Source: Candidatus Sulfopaludibacter sp. SbA3 (GTDB lineage Bacteria > Acidobacteriota > Terriglobia > Bryobacterales > Bryobacteraceae). From it: a stretch of 37,310 nucleotides of DNA. The notes beneath the pieces are model-generated. The model had not been told where the DNA came from, made no database searches, and worked only from the letters and a program-made list of their open reading frames with translations. Position 1 is the stretch's first letter. Every line of letters begins with the position of its first letter. The position numbers were made by a program, and so were the translations under genes. Shown in pieces: positions 8,986 to 18,482 of the stretch. The DNA is taken from the NCBI GenBank assembly GCA_945893365.1, contig CAMDED010000070.1:1-37310 (forward strand). Direction: 5' to 3'.

Positions 8986-11605
8986 GACCATTTTGCGCGA
9001 TCTTCGAATTCTATTTCTCGCTGCGCCGGCTCTCTGGGCCGGGTCACCGGGCGACTTTTTCGAATCGCGCGTGCGGCCTGTCCTGGCGAAGAATTGCTAC
9101 GCGTGCCATACGCAATCGGAGATGGGCGGTCTGCGTTTGGATTCGCGCGAACGGCTGATGAAGGGCGGCAAATCCGGCGGCGTGGTGGTCCCGGGCAAGC
9201 CTGCGGAGAGTCTGCTTTTGCAGGCAGTCGAATACCGGCATGCGCGGTTGAAAATGCCGCCGCAAACGCCATTGAAAGCGGAAGAGATTGGCGATCTTCG
9301 GACGTGGATTGCCGATGGCGCGGTGTTTCCGGAAGGTGGCACAGGGAAGGCTGATCCGCGGTCTTTCTGGTCGTTCCAGCCGGTTCGCAAGGCGGCGGCC
9401 CCACGCGCAGGCGCTACATGGGCGCGCACGGAAATCGATCGATTTCTGGCGGCTCGGATGGAAGCCGAAGGTCTGGAGCCCGCCAAGCCTGCCGATCGCC
9501 GAACGCTGCTGCGGCGGGTGACATTCGATCTTACAGGGCTGCCGCCGGCGCCGGATGAGATCACGGCATTCGTTGCCGACACCGCGCCGAACGCATGGGA
9601 GAAAGTGGTCGACCGGCTGCTGGCGTCGCCGCACTATGGCGAGCGGTGGGCGCGTCATTGGCTTGACATAGCGCGCTATTCGGACGGACGGGAGGGCGCG
9701 CGCGACGACGATCCCTATCCGAACGCTTACCGCTATCGCGACTGGGTGGTGCAAGCGCTGAACAAAGACCTGCCGTATGACCAGTTCATCAAGGCGCAGA
9801 TTGCGGCGGATCGGATGCCGGCGGCCGAGCGCGATGCGTTTCTGCCGGGTCTTGGATTTCAAACGATCGGCGAGAGTGATAACGACCGCGTGGATGTCAC
9901 GACGCGCGTGTTCCTGGGGCTGACCGTCGGGTGCGCGCAGTGCCACGATCACAAATTCGACCCGATTCCGACGCTCGACTATTATTCGCTACTCGGCGTC
10001 TTCAAGAGTAGCAAGGTGATCGAGCATCCGCTGGTCGACAAGGTCGTCGTCGAGGAATACAAAAAGGCGAAACACGCGGCGGCGGAAAAGCAGGCTGAAT
10101 TGAAGCGGTTCACCGACCGGCAGATCGCGCAGGTGATCGATATTCTTGGCTCGCAGACCGCGGATTATCTGCTGGCGGCGTGGAAGAATGAATCGAAACC
10201 CGATCTGGATACCGAGACGTTCGAGCACTGGAAGGCGTACCTGAAGGATGCGAAGAAAGAGTATTCGTTCTTCGATCCGTGGTTTGCGCTGATGAAACGC
10301 GGCAACGCGACGGAAGCGGAAGTACGCGAGATGGCGGCGCGAATGCAGCAGACGGTACAGGGCGTTTTCGCCGAGAAGAAGGCGATTGACGACCGCAACT
10401 ACGTCAAGCTGGGCGGCATCGAAGGCATGAAGGACGAGGCGAAAGTGATTGCCACTCTCGTCGAAGCGCTGCCGATCGAGAAGTTTTATTTCTGGCGCGA
10501 CATGGCTTCGCCGCCATTGAAGGTGGAAGACATCCGCTTCGCGGGCGGCATCTATTACTACAATTCGAAGGACGTCGAACGGTTTCTCGATCCGCGCTGG
10601 AAGCGCTACTACGACCGGCTTAGAGCGGAGGCGGAGGCCTTGAAGGAGTCGGTTCCGGAGCTGTATCCGTTCTGGCACGTGCTCGAGGATTCGGACAAGC
10701 CGAAGAATATTCCGGTGGCGGTTCGCGGAGACGCGAATAATCCGGGCGAGGAAGCGCCGCGGCGGTTTCTTTCCATTCTTTGCGATAAGGAGCCCGCACC
10801 TTTCGAGCGTGGGAGCGGGCGGCTCGAACTGGCCGAGGCGATTGCCAGTCCGTCGAACCCGCTGACTGCGCGTGTGATGGTGAACCGGCTATGGAAGCAC
10901 CATTTCGGCGAAGGCATCGTAAGGTCGGCGAGCAATTTCGGGCAACTGGGCGACCGGCCGTCGCACCCCGAGCTTCTTGATTATCTGGCGGCGAGGTTTG
11001 TCGAGTCCGGATGGTCGGTGAAAGCGATGCATCGCGAGATGACGCTTTCGGCTGCGTATCAAATGGTCTCGGACGAGGACGCGGCGGCGCGCGAAAAAGA
11101 TCCGGACAACAGGCTCCTGTCGCATGCCAACGTGCGCGAACGGCTGGATGCCGAGGCGCTGCGCGATTCGATTCTTGCCGTGGCGGGAACACTTGACGCG
11201 GCTGTGGGCGGTCCGTCAAAACCGCTCGACGACCAGCACAACCGTCGCACTCTCTACGTGACGGTGAGCCGTTCGAAGCCGGACCGGACGCTTGCGGCGT
11301 TCGATTTTCCGGATCCGAATGCGTCGGCTGAGACGCGGATGGTGACGGTTGGCCCCATGCAGCGGCTGTTTTTCATGAACTCGGCGTTCGTCGCGCGGCA
11401 ATCGAAGGCGCTTGCGGACCGGCTGGAGAAGCTTGGGGACGGCGACGGCGAGCGCATCGCGAAGGCATATGAACTGCTCTATGGCCGCGAGGCGACGGAC
11501 GAGGAAACCAGGCTCGGCCTCGCGTTTCTGAACGGAAAGCCGCGGAGTTGGCCGCAGTATGCCCAGGTGTTGTTGAGCGCGGCGGAGTCTGGCGCGATTA
11601 AATAG
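8978..11605 (+). CDS. PSCyt1-DUF1549-DUF1553 secreted cytochrome protein
   Basis: The 875-residue protein is the full-length form of this family. After a signal peptide (about residues 1-22) a PSCyt1-type cytochrome carries CYACH at 40-44, followed by the typical GGLRLDSRERLMKGGKSG segment. DUF1549 follows (RRTLLRRVTFDLTGLPPAPDE near 170-190), with CAQCHDHKFDPI near 319-330. After a charged helical middle part (about 340-560) DUF1553 occupies the C-terminal third (NPLTARVMVNRLWKHHFG; MTLSAAYQMVS; QRLFFMNSAFV). At least two covalent hemes are expected. The biochemical role is not established. The start overlaps the preceding DUF1501 gene by 8 bases, and a second DUF1501 gene follows after 9 bases. 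Confidence 0.85.
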   Translation: MGRTILRDLRILFLAAPALWAGSPGDFFESRVRPVLAKNCYACHTQSEMGGLRLDSRERLMKGGKSGGVVVPGKPAESLLLQAVEYRHARLKMPPQTPLKAEEIGDLRTWIADGAVFPEGGTGKADPRSFWSFQPVRKAAAPRAGATWARTEIDRFLAARMEAEGLEPAKPADRRTLLRRVTFDLTGLPPAPDEITAFVADTAPNAWEKVVDRLLASPHYGERWARHWLDIARYSDGREGARDDDPYPNAYRYRDWVVQALNKDLPYDQFIKAQIAADRMPAAERDAFLPGLGFQTIGESDNDRVDVTTRVFLGLTVGCAQCHDHKFDPIPTLDYYSLLGVFKSSKVIEHPLVDKVVVEEYKKAKHAAAEKQAELKRFTDRQIAQVIDILGSQTADYLLAAWKNESKPDLDTETFEHWKAYLKDAKKEYSFFDPWFALMKRGNATEAEVREMAARMQQTVQGVFAEKKAIDDRNYVKLGGIEGMKDEAKVIATLVEALPIEKFYFWRDMASPPLKVEDIRFAGGIYYYNSKDVERFLDPRWKRYYDRLRAEAEALKESVPELYPFWHVLEDSDKPKNIPVAVRGDANNPGEEAPRRFLSILCDKEPAPFERGSGRLELAEAIASPSNPLTARVMVNRLWKHHFGEGIVRSASNFGQLGDRPSHPELLDYLAARFVESGWSVKAMHREMTLSAAYQMVSDEDAAAREKDPDNRLLSHANVRERLDAEALRDSILAVAGTLDAAVGGPSKPLDDQHNRRTLYVTVSRSKPDRTLAAFDFPDPNASAETRMVTVGPMQRLFFMNSAFVARQSKALADRLEKLGDGDGERIAKAYELLYGREATDEETRLGLAFLNGKPRSWPQYAQVLLSAAESGAIK

Positions 11606-11614
11606 GGATGACGC

Positions 11615-12955
11615 ATGAATAGACGGCACGCGATCCAGATGCTTGGCTGCGGGTTCGGTTCGTTAGGACTCGCCGGGACGGTCACAAATCAACCTCACTT
11701 CGCTCAGAAGGCGAAGCAGGTGATATTTCTGTTCCTGAACGGCGGAATGTCGCAGGTGGATACGTTCGACCCCAAGGGCGAGCTGACGCGGATGCACGGT
11801 AAGCCGCTGCCGGGGAAGAAGTCGCCGACCGACAGCGCGACGGGCAATCTGATGGCTTCCCCGTTCAAATTTTCCAAATGCGGCCGGAGCGGGATTGAAG
11901 TGAGCGAGATCTTCCCGCGCGTGGGCGCGATGATCGACGACTTCGCGGTGATTCGTTCCTGCTACGCCGATAACGGAAATCACGGGCCGTCGCTCATGCT
12001 GATGAATACGGGGCACCAACTGGCGGGCCGCCCGTCGATGGGTTCCTGGATCACCTACGGTCTAGGCACAATCAACCAAAATCTACCAGGATTCATTGCC
12101 CTGTGCCCTGGGTATCCGGTGATGGGTCCGCGGCTGTGGAGTTCCGGATTCCTGCCCAATATTCACCAGGGCATTTACGTGCCGAACAACGAACGCACGC
12201 CGGAGAAGCTGTTGCAGAATATCCGGAACGAGGGGTTGACATTCGACGAGCAGCAGCGGCAGCTTGGTTTGCTCGACCGGTTGAACCGGCTCTATCTGGG
12301 CCGTTCGGAAGGCCAGCCGAAGCTTGCGGCGGGTGTGCAATCGATGGAAGTCGCGTTCCGGATGCAGATGGAAGCGCCGGAGGCATTCGATCTGTCGAAA
12401 GAGGCGGAGAACACACGCGAGCGGTACGGCGATGACGATTTCGGACGCGGGTGTCTGCTCGCACGGCGCATGGTAGAGCGCGGCGTGCGCATGGTCCAGG
12501 TGTATTTCGGCAATTCGCAGCCTTGGGATAGCCACGAGGACATCAACTCGCATCGCGGCCTCGCGCGGATTGCGGACGCGGCGATTGCATCGCTCGTCGA
12601 AGACTTGAAGGCGCGTGGATTGTTTGAATCGACGCTGTTGATTGTGGGCACGGAGTTTGGGCGGACGCCGATGATTCAGAGCGCGGGGCAGTTGCGCATC
12701 AATCAGGGCCGCGACCACAACGTGCATGCCTTCACGACGCTGCTTGCGGGCGGTGGCATCAAGGGCGGCGTCGTATACGGAGCGACGGACGATTTCGGGT
12801 ACCGCGCCGTGGAGAACAAGGTGCATCCGCACGATATTCAGGCAACGGCGCTGCACCAGCTTGGAATCGACCATACGCGTCTCACCTTCCGCTACAGCGG
12901 CCGCGACTTCCGGTTGACGGACGTGGGCGGAAAGGTGATTCGCGAGGTTGTCTAA
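11615..12955 (+). CDS. DUF1501 protein, second copy, Tat-exported
   Basis: The 446-residue paralogue of the protein at 7645 has a Tat-type leader (NRRHAIQMLG at residues 2-11, then a Gly-rich hydrophobic core). Its DUF1501 motifs include FLNGGMSQVDTFDPKG, a middle SCYADNGNHGPS segment, QPWDSHEDINSHR, VGTEFGRTPM and GRDHNVHAFTTLLAGGGIKGG. This copy follows the common DUF1501 consensus more closely than the first. It closes the four-gene run. No terminator was obvious in the 65 bases before the convergent methyltransferase. Export is inferred from the leader; the reaction is unknown. Confidence 0.85.
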   Translation: MNRRHAIQMLGCGFGSLGLAGTVTNQPHFAQKAKQVIFLFLNGGMSQVDTFDPKGELTRMHGKPLPGKKSPTDSATGNLMASPFKFSKCGRSGIEVSEIFPRVGAMIDDFAVIRSCYADNGNHGPSLMLMNTGHQLAGRPSMGSWITYGLGTINQNLPGFIALCPGYPVMGPRLWSSGFLPNIHQGIYVPNNERTPEKLLQNIRNEGLTFDEQQRQLGLLDRLNRLYLGRSEGQPKLAAGVQSMEVAFRMQMEAPEAFDLSKEAENTRERYGDDDFGRGCLLARRMVERGVRMVQVYFGNSQPWDSHEDINSHRGLARIADAAIASLVEDLKARGLFESTLLIVGTEFGRTPMIQSAGQLRINQGRDHNVHAFTTLLAGGGIKGGVVYGATDDFGYRAVENKVHPHDIQATALHQLGIDHTRLTFRYSGRDFRLTDVGGKVIREVV

Positions 12956-13020
12956 GGCCAGGCGCGCTGATTGGGATCAATGCGCCCTGGATGGGCTTGA
13001 CGGCGTCAATCGCCTCATCC

Positions 13021-13854
13021 TCAACGGCGAGTCGCAATGACCTCAAGGTATTCGGCCTCGACCTTGGTTGTATCATCCGTGGCGATGTTATGTGCGGACC
13101 ACAGGCTAACGAGCTCACTCCGGAGTCTCTCCCGCGCGTTCCCGTCGAGAGACGCAAACGCGCGCGACATTGGACCGTAGTTGGTGCGGAAGAACTCCAC
13201 CACCGCATCCGGTGGATACGGATAGTCAAAGTGATAGACGCGAAGGGCAAACCTCAGATCGGCGATTCCTTCACGCATGCGCTCGCGAACCGTCGCGACA
13301 TCCCCCCAAAGCACCGGCGACGGCATGCCGGAGGGAGCGATATACGTGGAAATTGTTTTGAACATTTGCCCGATGAACCCACCGGGTGTCCAATTGGCCA
13401 TGGCAATCATGCCACCTGGCCGGCAGACGCGGATGAGTTCTTCCGCGACCCGATCCGGGCGAGGCGCGAACATGGCTCCGACTAAACTGACGACCGCGTC
13501 AAACTGCGCATCATCGTACGGCAGCGATTCGGCATCCCCCTCGTCAAAGGCGATATCAAGTTCCTCGGCGGCCGCGCGAGACCGGGCTCTTTCAATCCAG
13601 TTGGCGGCGATGTCGCAACCACTAACCTGCGCGCCCGCCCTTGCCGCAATCAGGGCGAGTTGCCCGGCGCCGCAACCGACGTCGAGCAGCCGGGCTCCCG
13701 GTGTGACTCCGAGCCGCCGGTAGAACTGCTTCGCGTCCTTCTCCATGAAGCGGGAGAAAAGGTCGTAGTCGCCAGTCATCCATGTCATTTTCAGGCGAAT
13801 CTTAAGCTGGTCGAACTCTTTCGCCGTTTGTGTCTCTGTCAAAATCGCATTCAT
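13021..13854 (-). CDS. Class I SAM-dependent methyltransferase (UbiE-like fold)
   Basis: The 277-residue cytoplasmic protein has the Rossmann-type SAM fold. Motif I LDVGCGAG lies at 57-64, followed by an acidic strand end (GCD), DEGDAESLPYDD for motif II, and VCRPGGMIAMANWTP for the post-motif. The C-terminal 100 residues, with Trp, Tyr and Phe, would form the substrate lid. It resembles small-molecule methyltransferases acting on quinones, sterols or metalloids, but no acceptor-defining motif is visible. It is transcribed divergently from the AraC-type regulator at 13961, with 106 bases between them, so that regulator is the likeliest controller. Confidence 0.8.
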   Translation of the reverse strand: MNAILTETQTAKEFDQLKIRLKMTWMTGDYDLFSRFMEKDAKQFYRRLGVTPGARLLDVGCGAGQLALIAARAGAQVSGCDIAANWIERARSRAAAEELDIAFDEGDAESLPYDDAQFDAVVSLVGAMFAPRPDRVAEELIRVCRPGGMIAMANWTPGGFIGQMFKTISTYIAPSGMPSPVLWGDVATVRERMREGIADLRFALRVYHFDYPYPPDAVVEFFRTNYGPMSRAFASLDGNARERLRSELVSLWSAHNIATDDTTKVEAEYLEVIATRR

Positions 13855-13960
13855 GCTTACGTATCCTTCCAGTTCTACTATGCGGCCGGAAGGGTCTTGA
13901 AGACTTGATCAATCGTCCCGCAATCTTGGCACAAACGCCCAATTCAGTTAGGCTATTGAA

Positions 13961-14959
13961 ATGGACGTGCTTTCCGAGGTGTTGAGAGTCGTCAGGCTTG
14001 AGGGAGCGCTGTACTTCAATGGGGAATTTTCCGCTCCCTGGTGTGTCAGCACACCCCGATCGGCCCTCATGGCGCCCTATCTTTACCCTGAAGCGGGGCA
14101 CTTGATCATTTATCACTTCTTAACCGAGGGGCGCGCCTATGCGAGGCTGCCGGGAGGACGGCGTGAGGAGCTGACCGCCGGCGACATCCTGATCCTCCCG
14201 CACGGAGACGCCCATGTGTTGGGCAACGGCTCTCCCGAGAAGCCTTTGGACTCTTTGCAGATGTTTTCGAAGAATTTGACCCAGGGGCTCAAATTCGCGA
14301 GCTTTGGCGGTGGCGGCGAGGTCGCCAGATTCGTGTGCGGATTCATGGCCTGCGATCCACGGCTGAGCGAGGTCTTTCTGGCGGGTTTACCGAAGATGCT
14401 GATCGTGCATGTCGCTGACGAACCGTCGGGACAATGGCTCGCCAACTCCATCCGATTCTCCGTCGGCGAGGTGAACGGATCGAATGCGGGCAGCGGGCTG
14501 GTGCTCGCGAAACTGTCTGAAGTACTGTTCGTCGAGACGTTGCGGCGCTACATCAACGCGCTGCCTCCCGGCCAGATTGGCTGGCTCGCAGGCGCACGCG
14601 ACCCCATGATCGGCCCCGCTCTCGCTCTTCTGCACAAGGAGCCCGCGCATCCATGGACCCTCGCGAATCTGGCAAGGCACGCGGGCCTATCTCGTACGCG
14701 GCTAGCGGAGCGCTTCCGCCATTTTCTAGGAGAGTCCCCAATTGCCTATCTTGCCCAGTGGCGTCTGAAACTGGGGGCGGAGATCCTTCAGTCGACCGAG
14801 GACAGCGTTGCAGAAGTCGCCGCGGCGGTGGGCTATGGCTCGGAAGCGGCGTTCAACCGCGCGTTCAAGCGGGAGTTTGATTGTCCGCCGGCGCAATTCC
14901 GCCGCAAGCGTAAGGCCACCCCGGCCGAGCACTTTCAAGAGAGCCGACTGCACGGCTGA
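13961..14959 (+). CDS. AraC-family transcriptional regulator with cupin sensor domain
   Basis: The 332-residue DNA-binding protein has an N-terminal cupin of the AraC-binding type (about residues 10-190: APYLYPEAGHLIIYHFLTEG, then AGDILILPHGDAHVLG). The C-terminal double helix-turn-helix spans about 228-320 (LANLARHAGLSRTRLAERF; VAEVAAAVGYGSEAAFNRAFKREF; PPAQFRR). The start ATG is preceded by AT-rich sequence rather than a strong ribosome site. The cupin belongs to a group common near oxidoreductases and methyltransferases. The effector is unknown. The divergent methyltransferase gene is the probable target. Confidence 0.88.
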   Translation: MDVLSEVLRVVRLEGALYFNGEFSAPWCVSTPRSALMAPYLYPEAGHLIIYHFLTEGRAYARLPGGRREELTAGDILILPHGDAHVLGNGSPEKPLDSLQMFSKNLTQGLKFASFGGGGEVARFVCGFMACDPRLSEVFLAGLPKMLIVHVADEPSGQWLANSIRFSVGEVNGSNAGSGLVLAKLSEVLFVETLRRYINALPPGQIGWLAGARDPMIGPALALLHKEPAHPWTLANLARHAGLSRTRLAERFRHFLGESPIAYLAQWRLKLGAEILQSTEDSVAEVAAAVGYGSEAAFNRAFKREFDCPPAQFRRKRKATPAEHFQESRLHG

Positions 14960-15079
14960 TCGCATCGTGGGAATTCACAGTCCGGACAAGCAATGCGGTG
15001 CGCGTTCCGAAAGTTCATCCAAGAATGAATTTGGAACCCGGGAGCGCAACTCGCTCCGGCGAGAACTCGTCTAAGGCAA

Positions 15080-15104
15080 GGCGGGCTCGTTCACAAGGCC
15101 CGCC
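15080..15104. terminator. GC-rich hairpin between convergent genes
   Basis: GGCGGGC at 15080-15086 pairs with GCCCGCC at 15098-15104, a perfect 7-bp GC stem with an 11-base loop. It lies between the ends of the convergent AraC gene and TonB receptor gene, the position of a bidirectional terminator. No long T run follows on either side, so the role is inferred from position. A similar GGCGGGC/GCCCGCC hairpin occurs at 34693-34723. Confidence 0.4.
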
Positions 15105-15137
15105 GCCCAACGCAAAATTGCGACGCCCGAATCGCGC

Positions 15138-18100
15138 CTAAAATACCAGTTTGGCTCCGAACTGCACAACGCGCGGCTCCACCGTCGTACCGCGAATCTT
15201 GCCAACCGCGGCCGGAGTGGAGATGTTTCCGTTCGGACTACTGAAGCTCGGAGTGTTCGGAATGTTGAAAAACTCCGCACGGAACTGGAAATATCGCGAC
15301 TCCTTAATGGGGACATTCTTCAGGAAGCTGATGTCCGCAATGCGTTGGCCCGGACCCCAGAGGATATTCCGACCCGAGCTGCCGAAGGCGAACGGAGCCG
15401 GTACGGCAAAGGCGCTGGCGTTGAACCAACCCTCGATGTTCTTGTCCGCCGGGTACAAGTCGCCTGAAACCTGGTCGGGCCGGGTAGCATACCAGCCTGC
15501 CTGATTCGGCGTGAATCCCAAGGAATAGGGCGTGCCGCCGCGGAACTGCAGAATCGAAGCCACACTCCAACCGCCGGCCAGCTTTCCAGCTACGCCGCTA
15601 AAATTCGCAAATTTCTGACCGGGCCCGAAGGGCAGGTCATAGTTCAGTGAAGTGTAGGCGACATGACGGCGTACCGAGTCGGCATTGCCGCGATCGAGAG
15701 CCGCGTTGTAAGGGTTCTGCGGCGAACCCACGATCGGCACGTTGTCGAGGGTCCTGTTATAGGTGTAGTTCGACTGAAAGTAAAGGCCCTTGGCGAACCG
15801 CCGGGTCACTTCAATCTGCACTTGATGCGTCATGGAATTGCCGTTGGTGTCGAGAGTGGTGATCGACGCCCAGGGCTGGAAAGGCCGCCTCGGCTGAATC
15901 GCGCCAAGCGCCTGTGTGATGGGCAAGTTGCGGTCGTAGTTGTACCACGGTACCCGCGTGCCCTTGTTGCCAATATAGGAGACGCGCACGCCGGTTTGGG
16001 CGAACAGCTCGCGCTCGATCGTCAGGTTCCACTGCTGAGCATAGGTGTTGCTGACCTTCCGGTTCACGGCCGTGATGTTGGGGTTCGGCGAGATCACGCC
16101 GCCGCCCGGGAACGGATTGGCCAACGTGAGAGTGGGAGACGTGGCGCCGCTCTCAAAGTTCTCGGACAGTTGAAACGGCGTATTGGTCAGCGAAATCTGC
16201 CGAATCCCGATGTAGACGGGAATGATGTTGTAGAAAATGCCGTAGCCGCCGCGCACCACGGTCTTCGCGTCGTTGAACGGGCGATAGGCGAACCCGATGC
16301 GAGGCCCCAGATTGTTGTGGTCGGCGAGGATCACATTGCTGTCCCATCCATTGGCCTCGGACGTGACGTACGGGTAGGCTTGCAGAAGGCGCGGAATGGC
16401 CAGGGGCGACGTTTGTCCGTTCTCCGACCGGATCACGTACTTCCCATTGCCGAAGTCGAAGTTCGCAAAGGAGCCGTCGCGTTCCTGGGTCTGAGTTTGC
16501 AGCGTATAGCGCATCCCCAGGTTTAGCGTGAGCTTGGGAGAAACCTTCCAGTCATCCTGGAAATACGCGCCGTAACGGGTGCTATAGAGCAGGTTCACCA
16601 GACTTGGCGTGCCGCGCGCGGCGGTCACGGGGAAGCCCAGCAGAAAGTCCGCGTACGATGCGCCGAACCCGCCGCCGGCGTATCGGTTCTGGAAGCCGAA
16701 GCTGCCGAACTGCGTCCCGCCGGCCGACGGGTTGGAGGAGACGCGCTGAAATCCGATGTCGATACCCGTCTTGAAGGTGTGCGCGCCTCGGATAAAGCTG
16801 AGATTGTCGGTGAGCTCCTGGTTGATCTGGGGAGCGCGGTTTGCGCCGCCGGAATCGCCGATCCCGCTGAAGTTCGCGATGCTCACGTTGGGGAGTCCGC
16901 CGATGGGGAGCGGTTTGTAGAGCGTGGGGAACAGGGTCGAGGGGTCGAAATCCGTGTTCTGGCCGATACGCAGCGAGGCGTGGTTGAAGTAGGCGTAACG
17001 GACTTCGTTGTTCATCCGGTTGTTGATGATCCTGTTGTAGGTGATGGCGCCGGACTTGGTGATATAACCGCCATCGGAGAAATTGCCGTAGTTGCGGTTG
17101 CCGCCGTTGTAGACGAAATAAGGCGAGCCCTTGGAGTAGGTCATCACCACGCTGATCAGGTTCGACTGGTTGAAGCTGTGGTCGCCGCGCGCCGTATAGC
17201 GGTTGACTCCGATAATGGTGGGGACGTTATCGAAGAAGTTGACGCCCGTACCGGCGACATTGGTGCCGGCGCTGTTGGGGAGAGGCACGAACTCGAGCAG
17301 CTTGAGCGAACGCGGATCGAGGCGGTTGGCCGGGATGCGATTGTTCGCGAAAGGCAGGCCGCCAGCCAGCGGATCGTTGATCTGGGGCAGTCCGGCGAAG
17401 TCGCCCTGACGCATCGCCGCGGTGCCGTAACTCAACGTGGCGGGGGAGGACTGCCGCTGTCGCAGACCCTCGTAGGAGCCGAAGAAAAAGGTCTTGTTCC
17501 TGATCACGGGGCCGCCGATCGTGCCGCCGAACTCGTTGCGGTTGAAGGGAGGTCGGGCAACCCTGTTCGCGTTCGAGAAGTAGGCGTTCGCCGCCAGTTC
17601 CTTATTGCGATTGAACTCGAACAGCGAACCGTGAAATTGATTGCTGCCGGACTTGGTGATAATCGAAACCGCCGCGGAGCCTTCATGCTCGGCCTTGGCA
17701 TTAGTGGTTTCGATCTTGAACTCCTGAATGGTATCGACGGAAGGCGTGGTGGAGAGCGCGGTGCGGTAGGAGTACGCCGCGCCGCCGTTGCCGGTGTCAT
17801 TGAAGTAAACGCCGTCCATCGTGAAAACGTTGCCTCCCCAGTGGAGGGAACCGGCGAGCTTCGGGTTTGACGGAGAGTCCGACGTGTTGCCGGCGGTGAC
17901 GAGGATCAGACGATCGAGCGTGCGGCCGTTGAGCGGCAGCGTGACCACGGAGTGCGCGTCGATATTGTTGCCGACCGAAGAGCTTTCCGACTGCACGACC
18001 GAAGCCCCGGCGGTGACGGTGATGCTCTGCTCGACCGCGCCCGGCTCCATACGGATGTCGGTACGCAGCGCCTGATTGAGCAGCAGACGCAGCTCGGTGA

Positions 18101-18356
18101 CTTCAACGCTGCGGAAGCCTTTCAATTCCGCGTGAATCGCGTAGGTGGCTGGGGGCAGGTTGGCAACGGAGTAGTCGCCGGCTTCATTGGTCATGGTCTC
18201 GAACGAGGCGGACGTCGCCGTATTGGTGACCCGGACTTTGGCGCCCTGAATGGCGGCGCCTGTGGAATCCGTTACGGAGCCTACGAGCGACCCGCTGGTG
18301 CTCTGCCCGTAACCGATATTGAGAACGATAGCAAACGCGATTAAGTACCTGAGCAT
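15138..18356 (-). CDS. TonB-dependent receptor with carboxypeptidase regulatory-like N-domain (Oar type)
   Basis: The 1072-residue outer-membrane protein has a signal peptide (about residues 1-17). A carboxypeptidase regulatory-like beta-sandwich follows (about 22-110: GSVTDSTGAAIQGAKVRVTN, then GDYSVANLPPATYAIHAELKGF). Next come a plug-type region (LPLNGRTLDRLILVTAGN, KSGSNQFHGSLFEFNRN) and a long beta-barrel rich in aromatic strands, ending in Phe. This is the expanded Acidobacteriota receptor type. It probably imports or binds large organic substrates, but the ligand cannot be told. It stands alone; no TonB, ExbBD or lipoprotein partner is adjacent. The start is supported by GGGAG at 18364-18368 on the coding strand. 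Confidence 0.9.
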   Translation of the reverse strand: MLRYLIAFAIVLNIGYGQSTSGSLVGSVTDSTGAAIQGAKVRVTNTATSASFETMTNEAGDYSVANLPPATYAIHAELKGFRSVEVTELRLLLNQALRTDIRMEPGAVEQSITVTAGASVVQSESSSVGNNIDAHSVVTLPLNGRTLDRLILVTAGNTSDSPSNPKLAGSLHWGGNVFTMDGVYFNDTGNGGAAYSYRTALSTTPSVDTIQEFKIETTNAKAEHEGSAAVSIITKSGSNQFHGSLFEFNRNKELAANAYFSNANRVARPPFNRNEFGGTIGGPVIRNKTFFFGSYEGLRQRQSSPATLSYGTAAMRQGDFAGLPQINDPLAGGLPFANNRIPANRLDPRSLKLLEFVPLPNSAGTNVAGTGVNFFDNVPTIIGVNRYTARGDHSFNQSNLISVVMTYSKGSPYFVYNGGNRNYGNFSDGGYITKSGAITYNRIINNRMNNEVRYAYFNHASLRIGQNTDFDPSTLFPTLYKPLPIGGLPNVSIANFSGIGDSGGANRAPQINQELTDNLSFIRGAHTFKTGIDIGFQRVSSNPSAGGTQFGSFGFQNRYAGGGFGASYADFLLGFPVTAARGTPSLVNLLYSTRYGAYFQDDWKVSPKLTLNLGMRYTLQTQTQERDGSFANFDFGNGKYVIRSENGQTSPLAIPRLLQAYPYVTSEANGWDSNVILADHNNLGPRIGFAYRPFNDAKTVVRGGYGIFYNIIPVYIGIRQISLTNTPFQLSENFESGATSPTLTLANPFPGGGVISPNPNITAVNRKVSNTYAQQWNLTIERELFAQTGVRVSYIGNKGTRVPWYNYDRNLPITQALGAIQPRRPFQPWASITTLDTNGNSMTHQVQIEVTRRFAKGLYFQSNYTYNRTLDNVPIVGSPQNPYNAALDRGNADSVRRHVAYTSLNYDLPFGPGQKFANFSGVAGKLAGGWSVASILQFRGGTPYSLGFTPNQAGWYATRPDQVSGDLYPADKNIEGWFNASAFAVPAPFAFGSSGRNILWGPGQRIADISFLKNVPIKESRYFQFRAEFFNIPNTPSFSSPNGNISTPAAVGKIRGTTVEPRVVQFGAKLVF

Positions 18357-18482
18357 ATTTTCAACTCCCTATCTTGACAGTCTACACAAGTTTTCGGCCC
18401 ACGCGGGCCAGGGGAGTGGCGACGGCGGCGGGGAAACTCGCAGGTTTCAGGTTAAGATGTTGCTTCGGCAGGAGGCGGCACA

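Noticed and set aside
16779-17870. A 363-codon plus-strand frame within the TonB receptor
   Set aside because: Antisense shadow, Val/Gly/Glu-rich; the minus-strand receptor is clearly the coding frame.
18374-18379. Perfect TTGACA on the plus strand upstream of the DUF5671 gene
   Set aside because: No -10-like hexamer lies 15-19 bases downstream; the region there is GC-rich and forms a small GGCCC/GGGCC hairpin.
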